Shown in pieces: positions 8,517 through 17,670 of a stretch of DNA of 64,000 bases. Both the position numbers and the translations under genes were made by a program. Under the pieces are notes generated by a model that ran no database searches, was not told where the DNA came from, and saw only the letters and a list, made by a program, of their open reading frames with translations. Position 1 is the first letter of the stretch; the number at the start of each line of letters is the position of its first letter. The DNA lies in contig NZ_RKLR01000001.1 of NCBI RefSeq assembly GCF_019599465.1, positions 795,341 through 859,340 of the forward strand, given 5' to 3'. Source of the stretch: Haloarcula rubra. GTDB taxonomy: Archaea; Halobacteriota; Halobacteria; Halobacteriales; Haloarculaceae.

Positions 8517-9770
8517 TTACCGCCGTCGGAGCGCGAGCACCGCGAAGAGTGCGAGGGCGACGACGACGGTCACGGGAGTGAACCCGGGCCCGCTCTCGCC
8601 GATAGGCAACACGCCGTCGGTCGGCGTCTCGGTGTCCGTCGGCGGTTCGGTCGTCGCCGTGGTCGTCGTCTCGGCGGGTGTGTCCGTCGCGTCCGGGTCG
8701 ATACCCTGAACGGTGGCCGTCGCCGAGAGGTCGCCCTTGGTCGCGGTGAAGGTCACGTTCCCACCGCTGTCGACCGGCACGGTCGCGACGCCGGACGCGT
8801 CGGTCGTGCCGACCTCCGCGCCGCCCTGCGTGACGGTCGCGTTCGCCACCGGGTCGCCGTACTCGTCGGTCGCTTCGATGCGGACCGTCTCGCCGACGAC
8901 GACGCGTTCGTTGGCGGGCACGAGGTCGATTCGCGGCGTCCGCTGGATGGCCACGTCGACGGCCGTGTCCGACTCTCTGACCCGGAGCGGCTGGCTACTG
9001 GTCCCGTAGCCCGCCTTGGTCACTTCGAGCGTGTAGTCGCTGTTGACCGGGACGCTGATGGTCGCCTCGCCGTCCGAGAGGGTCTGGACGGTGCCGACCG
9101 ACGGGACGGTGACGGAGGCGTTCCGAATCGGTCGGGGGTCCTCGAAGTGGTCGTCGGTGACCGTGACGGTGACCAGCGCCGACCCCTCTTCGAGCGTCGT
9201 CGTCGCCTCGGTCTCGCCGGTGACCGCTATCCGCGTCGAGTTGCGGAAGAAGCCGTCTTTCGTCGTGACGACGCGGTACTCGCCCGCTTCGACCAGCGGC
9301 GTCTCGACGACGCCGTCGGCGTTCGTGCGCTGGTCCGTGACGAACTGGCCCGACCGGTAGAGCTGGACGCGGGCGTTCTCGACCCGAGCGCCCTCGGTGT
9401 CACGCACGGTCAACGTCGCGCTGGCGCTCTGCGAGACGGGCACCTCGACCGACCGGGTGGTCGCGTCGGCGACGAGGTACGGGGAGTTGCGGATGTACTC
9501 GTCGTCGTCCAGGTGAATCCGCACGTCGGCGCCCTCGGGGACGTCCAGCAGGACCTGTCCGTTGGCCCGCGTCGTCTCGTTGACCGGGCCGCCCGCCCCG
9601 TCGTCCCACGTGGCGTAGACGTCGACGTCGCTCAGCGCGTCACCGTTCTGGTCGACGATGGTGACCGTCAACGTCACTCGGTCTTCCTGTGCGGCCCCGA
9701 CACCGGACACGGCGGCTGTACCGGTGAGCACGACGACGCAGAGCGTGACGAACAACCGAAGAGAAGCCAT
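8517..9770 (-). CDS. Secreted multi-domain surface protein with PGF-CTERM anchor
   Basis: Residues 1-27 form a signal peptide. The body (30-370) consists of four or five repeats of a carboxypeptidase-regulatory-like or Ig-like beta domain, seen as recurring V-x-x-A-x-V and G-x-A-x-V-x-V patterns (VTVTDDHFEDPRPIRNASVTV, for example, split across two strands). A Thr/Pro/Glu linker (about 372-392) leads to ESGPGF, a hydrophobic helix and a final RRR. This is the PGF-CTERM sorting signal, which archaeosortase A removes so the protein can be linked to membrane lipid. It is therefore expected on the cell surface, heavily glycosylated on the Thr linker. No enzymatic motif is visible. Confidence 0.85.
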   Translation of the reverse strand: MASLRLFVTLCVVVLTGTAAVSGVGAAQEDRVTLTVTIVDQNGDALSDVDVYATWDDGAGGPVNETTRANGQVLLDVPEGADVRIHLDDDEYIRNSPYLVADATTRSVEVPVSQSASATLTVRDTEGARVENARVQLYRSGQFVTDQRTNADGVVETPLVEAGEYRVVTTKDGFFRNSTRIAVTGETEATTTLEEGSALVTVTVTDDHFEDPRPIRNASVTVPSVGTVQTLSDGEATISVPVNSDYTLEVTKAGYGTSSQPLRVRESDTAVDVAIQRTPRIDLVPANERVVVGETVRIEATDEYGDPVANATVTQGGAEVGTTDASGVATVPVDSGGNVTFTATKGDLSATATVQGIDPDATDTPAETTTTATTEPPTDTETPTDGVLPIGESGPGFTPVTVVVALALFAVLALRRR

Positions 9771-9838
9771 GTGGGAATGGTAACGTGGACCGACCTTAAC
9801 AGTATGGTCGGCTTATCCGGGTCGCTCTCGCCCTGACG

Positions 9839-10783
9839 TCACCGGCCACGGTCGGACTGTGACGCGACGAGGCGCTCGACCTCGGCGGGTTCGAGCGGCG
9901 TCACCGGCCCGGGCATCGTCCGGGTCAGCGCCGCCGCGGCCGTCCCGTAGGCGAGTGCCTCGTCGGTCGGCGCCCCGTCAGCGAGTCGCTGGAGGACGGC
10001 CCCGACCAGCGCGGCGTGTTGCCCGGAGGTGTCGACGGCGGTCGTCTCGAAGGCGTCCTGTTCGTGGACGACGTTGTCGTGGAAGGCGACGACGCCGTGT
10101 TCGCTCCGCGTGAGGATGACCCGCGGGAAGTCGTACTCGGCCGCGATGGTGTGGACGAGTTCCCGCGGCCGGCCCGTCTTGTCGAAGACGGCCTTCGCCT
10201 GCTCCTCGCTCGCGAACAGCAGGTCCACCGCGCCGAACAGGTCCGAGAGGGTGTCGCGGGCCGTTTCGGCGCTCCAGAGCCCCGGGTGGAAGTCGAGGTC
10301 CAGCGCCCGCATCCCCGGCGCGGCACGGAGGAGCGCCCCGGCCGTCTCCGCGGCCGTCTCCGAGAGGGCCGCCGTCGACCCGGCCGTGAACACGACGTCG
10401 GCGTTCTGGACCCGCCCCATCGGTATCTCACCGGGCGTGAGCGTCGCCATCGCGGTGTCGCCGCGGTCCTGCAGGAGTCGGTCCTGCCGCGGGGCGGCGG
10501 CGTCCTCGTAGAAGGTCAGGCCCTGCCGGCCGTCGTCGGCGTCGGCCCACACCACGTCCGTCTCCAGGCCGTGCTCGTGGAGTTCGGCGACGACGCGGCG
10601 GCCCAGCGGTGTGTCCGGCAGTTTCGAGAGCCAGACGGCGTCGCTGCCGAGTCTGCTCGCCGTCGCCGCGACGGTGCTCGCGGTGCCGTCGGCCCGCATC
10701 CGTACCTCGCGGGCCGTCTCGAAGCGCTGTCCGTCCGGCGGCGCGAATCGGAGGGCCGTCTCGCCGAAAGTAACCAGTGACAT
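9839..10783 (-). CDS. PfkB-family carbohydrate kinase-like protein with degenerate active site
   Basis: The 314 residues match the ribokinase/PfkB fold from the N-terminal VTFGETALRFAPP, resembling haloarchaeal 2-keto-3-deoxygluconate kinases, to a C-terminal region AYGTAAAALTRTMPG. The usual second signature DTTGAGDAF, whose Asp is the catalytic base, reads DTSGQHAAL (residues 251-259). Ala therefore stands at the catalytic position and the GAG anion-hole glycines are changed. The reading was checked on the minus strand. The first signature (GG near the N-terminus) is also weak (ADGTAST). It may be a pseudokinase with a regulatory role or a diverged enzyme. It has normal length and codon use, so it does not look like a decaying gene. 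Confidence 0.82.
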   Translation of the reverse strand: MSLVTFGETALRFAPPDGQRFETAREVRMRADGTASTVAATASRLGSDAVWLSKLPDTPLGRRVVAELHEHGLETDVVWADADDGRQGLTFYEDAAAPRQDRLLQDRGDTAMATLTPGEIPMGRVQNADVVFTAGSTAALSETAAETAGALLRAAPGMRALDLDFHPGLWSAETARDTLSDLFGAVDLLFASEEQAKAVFDKTGRPRELVHTIAAEYDFPRVILTRSEHGVVAFHDNVVHEQDAFETTAVDTSGQHAALVGAVLQRLADGAPTDEALAYGTAAAALTRTMPGPVTPLEPAEVERLVASQSDRGR

Positions 10784-10863
10784 ACTCCGCGTATCGGGAG
10801 ACTACGGCTTAGTTCAACCGGCCGGGTCGGCGTACGATTCGGACCGTGCCGGGCCACCGGCGG

Positions 10864-11991
10864 TCAGTCGACCGGGCCGTCGACGCTGACGACGGCCGAC
10901 ACCATCGCACGAGTCCCCTCGGCGACGTGCGGGAGCGGGTCCGTGAGCTGGAGGTTCGACTTGGTCGACCGCGAGAGCAGGTCCACAGCGACCGCCGGAG
11001 CGCTCCGCGGACGTTTCATGGCGTGCAGGAGGTCCCCGGAGAGCGGCCAGTGGTACCGGGCCGGCGTGAACTCGAAGGACGGTACCCGTCCCTCCGAGAG
11101 GTACTCCAGCAGCGCGCGCGGGAAGTTCATCCCCGAGGCGACCCCCAGCCCCATCGACCCCCAGAACTTCGGGTTACACTCGAGCAGTCGGGGGTTTCCG
11201 TCGGCGTCGTTCTTGAACTCTAGCATCACGACGCCGCTCCAGTCGAGTGCCGACAGCAGGGGGTCGGCGTACGCGTACAGTTCCGGGTCCGAGAGAGACT
11301 CGGCACAGACGCTCTTGCCACCCGACGGCGGCGACTCGCGGATACGCCGGTGGGCGTAGTGGCCGCGACACTCCCCGTCGACGTAGAGACCGAAGAAGCC
11401 TCGGCCCCGGCCGCTCAGGTAGGCCTGATAGACGGGGTCGGAGTCGTGGGTCTCCATGTAGGTCCGGTACGTGGACCGGAGTTCCGCCGGGGACCCGACG
11501 TACCGGAGGAAACGCGGCTCCGTCTCGCTCCCGGTCTTGAACACGCCCGACGGGCCGACAGTCTCGACAGCGCGTGCGACGTCCGACAACGACCGGATAC
11601 GGACCGACGTGGGCGTCGGGATGTCGAACTCGCCGGCCAGCGAGTGCAGGTCGTGCTTGTCGATGGCCCGACGGAACGACGGTTTCGGCGGGAGAATCGG
11701 GTCGAGCGGGGCGGGAATCGCCTCTCGGTGTTCCGAGACGATCTCCGTCGTGCGACCGCTGACCGGCAGGACGTAGTCGTAGCCGTACTCCTCGACGACG
11801 CCGGCGAGTTGGGCCGCGTAGTCGTCGGCGTCGTCGGCCTCGATGCGGTGGTCCCGCGCGGTGTGCCGGGAGGCGGCGGTCAGCGAGAACGGAAACTGTG
11901 CGACCACGCCGACCTCGTCGGCGACGGACTGGATGGCCCTGACCACCGTCAGCGACTTCTTCTCGAAGCCGTCGGTGACCAACACGTCCAT
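10864..11991 (-). CDS. ATP-grasp domain protein (carboxylate-amine ligase-like)
   Basis: The 375-residue product starts MDVLVTDGFEKKSLTVVRA, the pre-ATP-grasp Rossmann-like part. It goes on to the ATP-grasp region with FKTGSETEPRF (Lys of the nucleotide loop) and VVMLEFKNDADGNPRLLECNPKFWGS, where the Glu and Asn of the E-x-N pattern bind magnesium. Enzymes of this group join a carboxylate to an amine or similar nucleophile. The substrate is unknown, but cell-surface polymers are plausible because a glycosyltransferase gene is divergently transcribed 231 bp away. I start at the ATG at 11991, which gives the natural N-terminal strand; an upstream in-frame codon at 12030 adds 13 residues without conservation. 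Confidence 0.82.
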   Translation of the reverse strand: MDVLVTDGFEKKSLTVVRAIQSVADEVGVVAQFPFSLTAASRHTARDHRIEADDADDYAAQLAGVVEEYGYDYVLPVSGRTTEIVSEHREAIPAPLDPILPPKPSFRRAIDKHDLHSLAGEFDIPTPTSVRIRSLSDVARAVETVGPSGVFKTGSETEPRFLRYVGSPAELRSTYRTYMETHDSDPVYQAYLSGRGRGFFGLYVDGECRGHYAHRRIRESPPSGGKSVCAESLSDPELYAYADPLLSALDWSGVVMLEFKNDADGNPRLLECNPKFWGSMGLGVASGMNFPRALLEYLSEGRVPSFEFTPARYHWPLSGDLLHAMKRPRSAPAVAVDLLSRSTKSNLQLTDPLPHVAEGTRAMVSAVVSVDGPVD

Positions 11992-12222
11992 ACGACTATA
12001 CCTCTCACAATAGCCTGATTGTAATTGCAAACTTACGTCGGGTAACCGGTTTCGGACCGCTCTGCAGACGCGACTGGCGCGTCGACCGCCGGACTCGGGC
12101 CGGACACCGCACCGGTTCGCACGCCGGCGGTGGCGAACCTGCCCAATAAGGTCACTACTACCGCGAGACGGCCGACAATCGGGACACCATTACTTTGCGC
12201 CGCCGACGGGAGGACGCCACCG

Positions 12223-13161
12223 ATGCGGGTCCTCCACCTCGTGACGCACCGCTCGTCGTTCTTCGACCGCCGCGTCGAGTGTCTCCGCGAGCGAGGACAC
12301 GTCTGCGACGTCGTGCCCGTTCCGGGCCGTGACAGCGACGACCGGGCCGAGCGCAAGGCGGCGCGCCGTTCCGTCCACCACTATCTCCGGTTCTACGGTC
12401 GGGTGCTCTCTGCGGCCCGGGACGACTACGACATCGTCCACGCCCACTACGGCCTCACGGCGCCGTTCGCGCTGGCCCAGCCCCGTCGACCCGTCGTCCT
12501 CACCCTCTGGGGGTCGGACCTCATGGGCGAGTTCGGGTGGCTCAGCGAGCGCTGTGCCCGACTGGTCGACGAGACGGTCGTCATGAGCGACGAGATGGCG
12601 GCCGGCCTCGACGGCGACGCGACGGTCGTCCCACACGGCGTGGACCTCGACCTGTTCCGGCCGATGGACCCGGCGACGGCCCGCCACGAAGTGGGATGGG
12701 ACCCCGACGCCGCCCACGTCCTGTTCCCGTACACGCCCGACCGGGCGGTGAAGAACTACCCGCTGGCCGAACGCGTCGTCGACGCCGTTCGATCACGCAT
12801 CGACCGTCAGGTCCGTCTCCACGCCGTCTACGAGGTCGAACAGGCGGCCGTCCCGACCTACATGAACGCGGCCGACGCGTTGCTGTTGACCTCGCGCCGC
12901 GAGGGGTCGCCCAACACCGTCAAGGAGGCGCTCGCGTGCAACCTCCCGGTGGTCGCCACCGACGTCGGCGACGTGCGAGACCGGCTGGACGGAGTGACGC
13001 CGTCGGCGGTCTGTGCCGACGAGGCCGACCTCGCCCCGGCGCTCGCGCGCGTCCTCGACCGGGGCGAACGGTCGAACGGTCGGCGGGCCGCCCGGTCACT
13101 GGCCGTCGAGCAGATGGCGGCGCGACTGGAGGCCGTGTATCGACGGGCGCTGAGCGGGTGA
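12223..13161 (+). CDS. GT4-type glycosyltransferase
   Basis: The 312-residue protein has the two Rossmann domains of GT-B glycosyltransferases. The N-terminal half contains HAHYGLTAPFALA and the C-terminal half the family 4 motif REGSPNTVKEALACNLPVVA, with the two Glu of E-x7-E at residues 227 and 235. It should transfer a sugar from a nucleotide donor in the cytoplasm or at the inner membrane face. The start ATG at 12223 is 29 bp after a TATA-like ttactttg. An upstream in-frame ATG at 12130 would add a basic, unconserved leader. Lipid or surface glycan synthesis together with the divergent ATP-grasp gene is inference. Confidence 0.9.
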   Translation: MRVLHLVTHRSSFFDRRVECLRERGHVCDVVPVPGRDSDDRAERKAARRSVHHYLRFYGRVLSAARDDYDIVHAHYGLTAPFALAQPRRPVVLTLWGSDLMGEFGWLSERCARLVDETVVMSDEMAAGLDGDATVVPHGVDLDLFRPMDPATARHEVGWDPDAAHVLFPYTPDRAVKNYPLAERVVDAVRSRIDRQVRLHAVYEVEQAAVPTYMNAADALLLTSRREGSPNTVKEALACNLPVVATDVGDVRDRLDGVTPSAVCADEADLAPALARVLDRGERSNGRRAARSLAVEQMAARLEAVYRRALSG

Positions 13162-13177
13162 GCCGACGCGGCGGCCG

Positions 13178-15271
13178 TCACTCGCGCCGACCGGAGTGGC
13201 CGGGGTAGTCGCGCTCGAACCGGTCTTCGAGTTCCTCGCGGTCGATTTCGATGACCGTCGGCCGGCCGTGCGGGCACGCGTATGGGTTCTCACAGTCGTC
13301 CAGCGCCGCCAGCAGGTCCCGGACCGACCCCTCGGTGAGCGACGTGTTGCCGGTGACCGACGGGTAACACGCGAGGTCCCCGAGCAGTTCGTCGGCGGCC
13401 GCCTCGACGGTGGTCGCGGCCTCGCGCTCCCCGCCGACGAACGCACCCAGCACGTCCCGGACGACGTCCGGCCCGGCGGCGTCGGCGATGACCCCCGGGA
13501 GCGTACGCACCTCGACGGTCCGCTCGCCGGTCCGGGCGGTGTGGAAGCCCAGACTCGCCAGCGCGTCGCTCCGGGCCTCGAACACGGCGGCCTCGCGCGC
13601 GGTGAGTTCGAGTTCGACCGGGTCCGCGAGCGCCTGGGTCGTCGTCTCGCCGGCGAACTCGGCCTGCAGGCGCTCGTAGTTCACGCGCTCGTCGGCCGCG
13701 TGCTGGTCTATCAGGACGAGGCCGTCGTCGGCCTCGGCGACGACGTACGTCTCGTGTAACTGACCCAGCACCCGCATCGACGGGAGCGTGTCGTGGGCCG
13801 TCTCCGGTTTTCCGCCGAGTCGCGCCTGCTCGTGGCCCCCGGAGAACTTCCGGTCGGCCGGCACCTCGTCCGCGGACGACTCGCTGGACGGCGTGGCCGT
13901 CTCTGTCGTCTCCTCGGGCGGACGGGACTGGTCGTCGTCGGTCGACGGCGAGGCCGTCGCAGCCTCGTCGTCCGTCGTGGCGCTCTCGTCAGCGGCCGAC
14001 CAGTCGCCGTCGTCCGTCCGACCCGAAACGGAGGTGTCGGACGCGTTCGACGTCGAACTCGCTCTGTCGTCGGGCCCGGCGTCGGTGGACGTCCCCGACG
14101 TCTCGCGCGTCGTCCCGGTCGACCGGTCGTCGGCGGGCGTTCGCGACGACGAACCGCCGTCATCCGACCCGGACGGCGAGATTTCGGTTTGCTCGGGCTG
14201 TGAGCGGCCGCGCGGGGCCGACGAGCGGAGCAGTCCCTCGCGCAACAGGGCGTCCTCGACGGCGGTGCGGACCTGCTCGCGGACCCCCTCGTCGTCGGCG
14301 AACCGGACCTCCATCTTCCGCGGGTGGACGTTGACGTCCACGTCGCCGGCCGGCACGTCCAGAAAGAGGACGGCGAAGGGGTAGCGGTCCGGCGCAATCT
14401 GGGTGCCGTAGGCGTCGACGACGGCGTCGTGGGCCGTCTTCGCGCGCACGTAGCGGCCGTTGACGTACGTCGAGAGGTACTCCCGGCCGGCGCGGGTCGT
14501 CTCGGGGTGGGAGACGAGGCCGGAGACGCCGTCGAGTGGGCCATCGGGGAGGTCGTCGCCGCCGCTCTGCGGGTCTCCGGGGCTGGCGCCCGCGCGGACC
14601 GCTATCATGGACTGTGCGACCTCCCGCCCGTAGACGGACATGACCGTCTCGCGGAGGTCCCCCTGCCCCGTCGTGGCGAACGTCTCGCGGCCGTCGTGTT
14701 CCAGCGTGACGGCGACGTCCGGGTTCGCCAGCGCGTAACTCGTGACGATGGTGTTGACGTGGGCGAACTCCGTCGAGGCCTGCTTGAGGTACTTCCGGCG
14801 GGCGGGGACGTTGTAGAACAGGTCGTCGACCGCGATGGTCGTCCCCTCCGGACAGCCCGCCGGTTCGACGGCGGTCACCTCGCCGCCCTCGACGACGAGT
14901 TCGGTCCCCACGTCGCCGCCGCGCGGCCGCGTCGTGACGGTCAGCCGCGAGACGGCGCCGATGGCGTGGAGTGCCTCACCGCGGAACCCCAGCGTCCCGA
15001 CGCCGCCCTCCAGGTCGGCGATGTCGCGAATCTTCGAGGTGGTGTGTTGCTCGACGGCGCGCTGGACGCTCTCGCGGTCCATCCCGACGCCGTCGTCGGT
15101 CACGCGGATGCCCTCGGTGCCGCCCGCTTCGACGGCTACCGTGACGCGGTTCGCGTCGGCGTCGATAGCGTTCTCGACGAGTTCCTTGACGACGGAGGCG
15201 GGTCGTTCGACCACCTCGCCGGCCGCGATACGTTCGACGGTCCGCTCGTCGAGTTGCTGGATGTCGGTCAT
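13178..15271 (-). CDS. mutL: DNA mismatch repair protein MutL
   Basis: The 697-residue protein has the GHKL ATPase domain at the N-terminus (TVERIAAGEVVERPASVVKE, ELVENAIDADA, DDGVGM), the transducer domain to about residue 325, and an acidic Ser/Thr/Asp-rich linker (about 335-495). The dimerisation/endonuclease domain is 499-697. The latter keeps the metal-binding motif DQHA(x2)E(x4)E (Asp522 to Glu533) and CPHGRP near 666, so it should nick DNA as MutL endonucleases do. It couples mismatch recognition by MutS to strand incision. Two MutS genes are in the same window (20249 and 51717). I start at MTDIQQLDERTVERI, since the longer frame adds 47 unconserved residues. Confidence 0.97.
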   Translation of the reverse strand: MTDIQQLDERTVERIAAGEVVERPASVVKELVENAIDADANRVTVAVEAGGTEGIRVTDDGVGMDRESVQRAVEQHTTSKIRDIADLEGGVGTLGFRGEALHAIGAVSRLTVTTRPRGGDVGTELVVEGGEVTAVEPAGCPEGTTIAVDDLFYNVPARRKYLKQASTEFAHVNTIVTSYALANPDVAVTLEHDGRETFATTGQGDLRETVMSVYGREVAQSMIAVRAGASPGDPQSGGDDLPDGPLDGVSGLVSHPETTRAGREYLSTYVNGRYVRAKTAHDAVVDAYGTQIAPDRYPFAVLFLDVPAGDVDVNVHPRKMEVRFADDEGVREQVRTAVEDALLREGLLRSSAPRGRSQPEQTEISPSGSDDGGSSSRTPADDRSTGTTRETSGTSTDAGPDDRASSTSNASDTSVSGRTDDGDWSAADESATTDDEAATASPSTDDDQSRPPEETTETATPSSESSADEVPADRKFSGGHEQARLGGKPETAHDTLPSMRVLGQLHETYVVAEADDGLVLIDQHAADERVNYERLQAEFAGETTTQALADPVELELTAREAAVFEARSDALASLGFHTARTGERTVEVRTLPGVIADAAGPDVVRDVLGAFVGGEREAATTVEAAADELLGDLACYPSVTGNTSLTEGSVRDLLAALDDCENPYACPHGRPTVIEIDREELEDRFERDYPGHSGRRE

Positions 15272-15400
15272 GGCGGCCCTCGCATAGTCGTTGCACCCGG
15301 GTAACGGACGGGGCGACTTGAGACTGTCTCCGGCGAGTGTCGGACCGCGTATGGAAATAGTTAACACGACACAGTCCCGAGCCCCGCTCGGTGAGCTACC

Positions 15401-15565
15401 ATGTGCCACCACAGAGGCGACATCCCCGATTGGAGCCGTGACCGCGCCGACGAGCTGGCCGACGCCGACGAGGAGTCGGACGAGGAACCGGAGATACCGT
15501 CGTTCCTCAACGAGGCGGAGACAGACGTCGAAGTGTTGACCGACGGCGGCGACGGCGAGGAGTAA
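15401..15565 (+). CDS. Small acidic protein, function unknown
   Basis: This 54-codon frame begins MCHHRGDIPDWSRDRADE and is followed by an acidic run and EIPSFLNEAETDVEVLTDGG. It keeps haloarchaeal codon choice, has a clear ATG and ends with TAA. An AT-rich element (aaatagttaac, about 15355-15365) lies upstream. The pattern of a short Cys/His start and an acidic tail fits small haloarchaeal proteins, but I recognise no family or function. It lies between mutL (divergent) and a HAD phosphatase gene. Confidence 0.55.
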   Translation: MCHHRGDIPDWSRDRADELADADEESDEEPEIPSFLNEAETDVEVLTDGGDGEE

Positions 15566-15647
15566 GTCGGACCCCCACTCCGTTTTTCGACGGCGCGAAC
15601 CGTACAGTGAAGTGCCCGGACAGCGACAGCCACGGCAACGGAGACAG

Positions 15648-16904
15648 ATGGAACAGTACGACCAGCTCTACCGCCTCTACGAGACGGCAGACACCGAGAC
15701 GTTGCGTGCCTATCAGGAGTTCGTGGACCTCTTTCCGCCGCTCAGCTCCCCCGTCGCACTGGACCAGTGGGACGACGCCCGCGCGGAACTGGACGAGCGG
15801 AAGGCCGAGATAGCCGACGAGTTCCCCGCGACGGGCGAGACGTACGCCGACATCGCCGCCCGACTGACCCGCGAGGAGGCGTTCACCGCGCTCGACCTCT
15901 TCTCGAAGTACGGCCGGTCGGTGAACGTCCTCGTCTTAGACGTGGACGAGACGCTCCGGTCGGCCGGCGACACCGACAACGAGATTCCGCGTGACACGCT
16001 GTACCTCCTCACCGAGTTTCAGGAGCGCGGCGTCCCCATCGTCGTCTGCACCGGCCAGACGTTGGAGAACGTCAAGGGGTTCATGATTCAGGGCCTGGGC
16101 AACGAAGTCGTCTCCTCGGGGTCGCTCTCTATCGTCTACGAGTCCGGGAACGGCGTCTTCACGCCGAAACACGGTGCCCAGACCAAGCAGTTGCTGTACG
16201 AGCGACTGGACGACGAGGTGGTCGACGTGTTCGACGCCGTCCGCGGGCGGGTCCTCTCTGAGGCCCCCGACGACGTGAGCCACGGTACGCACCTGCAGGG
16301 CAACGAGTTCAACGTCACGCTCAAGCCGAACGCCGAGGTGGGGAGCGACACCGCCGTCGAAATCGTCGACGAGGCGCTGTGTTACCTCTGTGGGCTTGTC
16401 GGCGAGTGCGTGGCCGAAGCCGTCGGCGTCGATGTCGCGGACCCCGCCGCCCTCGCCCGGACGTACTTCGCGCGGGACCCGGAGATTCAGGCGGTGTTCG
16501 ACGACGCGGGACTCTCGACCGACGCCGACCTCGACGGCGCGCCGTCGGCGTTGCTGGACCTCTTCGAGCGCATCGACCTCGGCTACTACGAGGGCGACGC
16601 CGCCGAACTCGTCAGTCTGGAACTGGACAAGTCCGCCGGCGTCGAACAGGCCTTCGAGGTGCTGGGCATCGACGACCCGTTCGCGCTGGTGATGGGCGAC
16701 AGCAAGAGCGACCTGCGGGTGATGGAGTGGGTCGCCGAGAACGACGCGGGCATCGCCGCCGCCCCGGACCACGCCTCGAAGGCGGTCTTAGACCACGTGC
16801 GGGCCCACGACGACCTCGTCTACGAGGCCGGCGAGGCGAGTTCGGTCCTCAACATCGCCTACGGACTGGACCTCATCGCTCGGCTGAACGAACGCCGGTC
16901 CTGA
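15648..16904 (+). CDS. HAD superfamily hydrolase
   Basis: The 418-residue protein carries the HAD motif I as DVDET (nucleophile Asp98, second Asp100), motif II in VVCTGQT, and the late acidic motif MGDSKSDLRVMEW that binds magnesium. A large cap region (about 160-330) separates them, as in Cof or sugar-phosphate phosphatase types. It should hydrolyse a phosphate ester in the cytoplasm, with the substrate unknown. Residues 1-95 form a helical N-terminal extension of about 90 residues that is not part of the HAD core. I choose the ATG at 15648; a GTG at 15612 would add a basic leader. Confidence 0.85.
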   Translation: MEQYDQLYRLYETADTETLRAYQEFVDLFPPLSSPVALDQWDDARAELDERKAEIADEFPATGETYADIAARLTREEAFTALDLFSKYGRSVNVLVLDVDETLRSAGDTDNEIPRDTLYLLTEFQERGVPIVVCTGQTLENVKGFMIQGLGNEVVSSGSLSIVYESGNGVFTPKHGAQTKQLLYERLDDEVVDVFDAVRGRVLSEAPDDVSHGTHLQGNEFNVTLKPNAEVGSDTAVEIVDEALCYLCGLVGECVAEAVGVDVADPAALARTYFARDPEIQAVFDDAGLSTDADLDGAPSALLDLFERIDLGYYEGDAAELVSLELDKSAGVEQAFEVLGIDDPFALVMGDSKSDLRVMEWVAENDAGIAAAPDHASKAVLDHVRAHDDLVYEAGEASSVLNIAYGLDLIARLNERRS

Positions 16905-16911
16905 GAGCCGT

Positions 16912-17520
16912 TCACTCCTCGGGGGCGACCAGTTCGACCGCGTCCGCCTCGACGACGGCGGCGAGCGTCCCGGCCTCCAACTGCCCGAGTGCGATGGCCG
17001 AGTAGGCGGTCCCACCCTCGAAAGAGATGCCGTCGAGTTCGAGTTCGACCCTGCCGCGGTCCGTCGGTCGGAACGACAGGTCGTACGTGCCGGCCTCGAC
17101 CGGGCGGTAGTCGCTGGCCTCGCGGAAGTCGACGCGCCCGACGACGTCCGCCGCTTCGCCGACGTCGAGCGAGATGCTCGGTGCGTCCGGCGACGTGTGG
17201 ACGAGTCGGAGGTGTGCGACGTCCGCGGGCACCTCGCCGGTGTCGTCGCGGAGGAGCGTCGCCTCGATGTCGGTTATCAGCCCCGTCGCCAGCACCGTGT
17301 ACGCGGTGTCCGGCGACAGCGAGACGGTCCGCTCGACGACGGTGGCGGTACTCCCCGCGGGGGCGATGGCCACCTCGTGGTCGCCGGGGTCGACGGGCGC
17401 GTAGTCGCTCAGCGTCGCGTACTCGACCTCCTCGAACCGGGTCGTCCCGTCGACGCCGACGTCCACGTTCGGCGCGTCCGGACAGCAGTGTCCGATGCGC
17501 AGTTGCGTACTGTCTGCCAT
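16912..17520 (-). CDS. DUF4397 domain protein
   Basis: The 202-residue protein contains two related beta-rich units. Each begins with L-R-x-x-H-x-x-P-D-A-P (RIGHCCPDAPNVDVGVDG and RLVHTSPDAPSISLDVG), which is the DUF4397 signature. These domains resemble cell-surface transthyretin-like modules. Here no signal peptide or membrane anchor is seen, so the location is uncertain. No catalytic residues are evident. It is convergent with the HAD gene, seven bases apart. The ATG is followed by ADSTQ, typical of cytoplasmic haloarchaeal starts. Confidence 0.85.
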   Translation of the reverse strand: MADSTQLRIGHCCPDAPNVDVGVDGTTRFEEVEYATLSDYAPVDPGDHEVAIAPAGSTATVVERTVSLSPDTAYTVLATGLITDIEATLLRDDTGEVPADVAHLRLVHTSPDAPSISLDVGEAADVVGRVDFREASDYRPVEAGTYDLSFRPTDRGRVELELDGISFEGGTAYSAIALGQLEAGTLAAVVEADAVELVAPEE

Positions 17521-17618
17521 GTCTGGCTCACCTGCCGGTTCGACACCGGCGGCGTGTTTCGTTATGGGGCTGATAGGGTCGGGTAAGGCCGGGGAACCGA
17601 ACGCACCCCCAACCTACC

Positions 17619-17635
17619 GTGGTACACGATACCAC
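17619..17635. promoter_or_regulatory. Perfect 6-bp inverted repeat upstream of 17671
   Basis: GTGGTA and TACCAC form a perfect dyad separated by five bases (cacga). It lies 35 bp before the ATG at 17671, where a leaderless haloarchaeal promoter would place its TATA/BRE region. A repressor bound here would block TFB/TBP. It could also serve the divergent DUF4397 gene, whose start is about 100 bp away. Confidence 0.4.
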
Positions 17636-17670
17636 AGAACAGTTAGACGGCTCGCGGTCCTACCCCGACT

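Noticed and set aside
9790..9812. CCGACC/GGTCGG dyad between the PfkB-like and surface-protein genes
   Set aside because: It could be a weak terminator, but it overlaps the likely promoter of the next gene and is short; a chance dyad is likely in such G+C-rich DNA.
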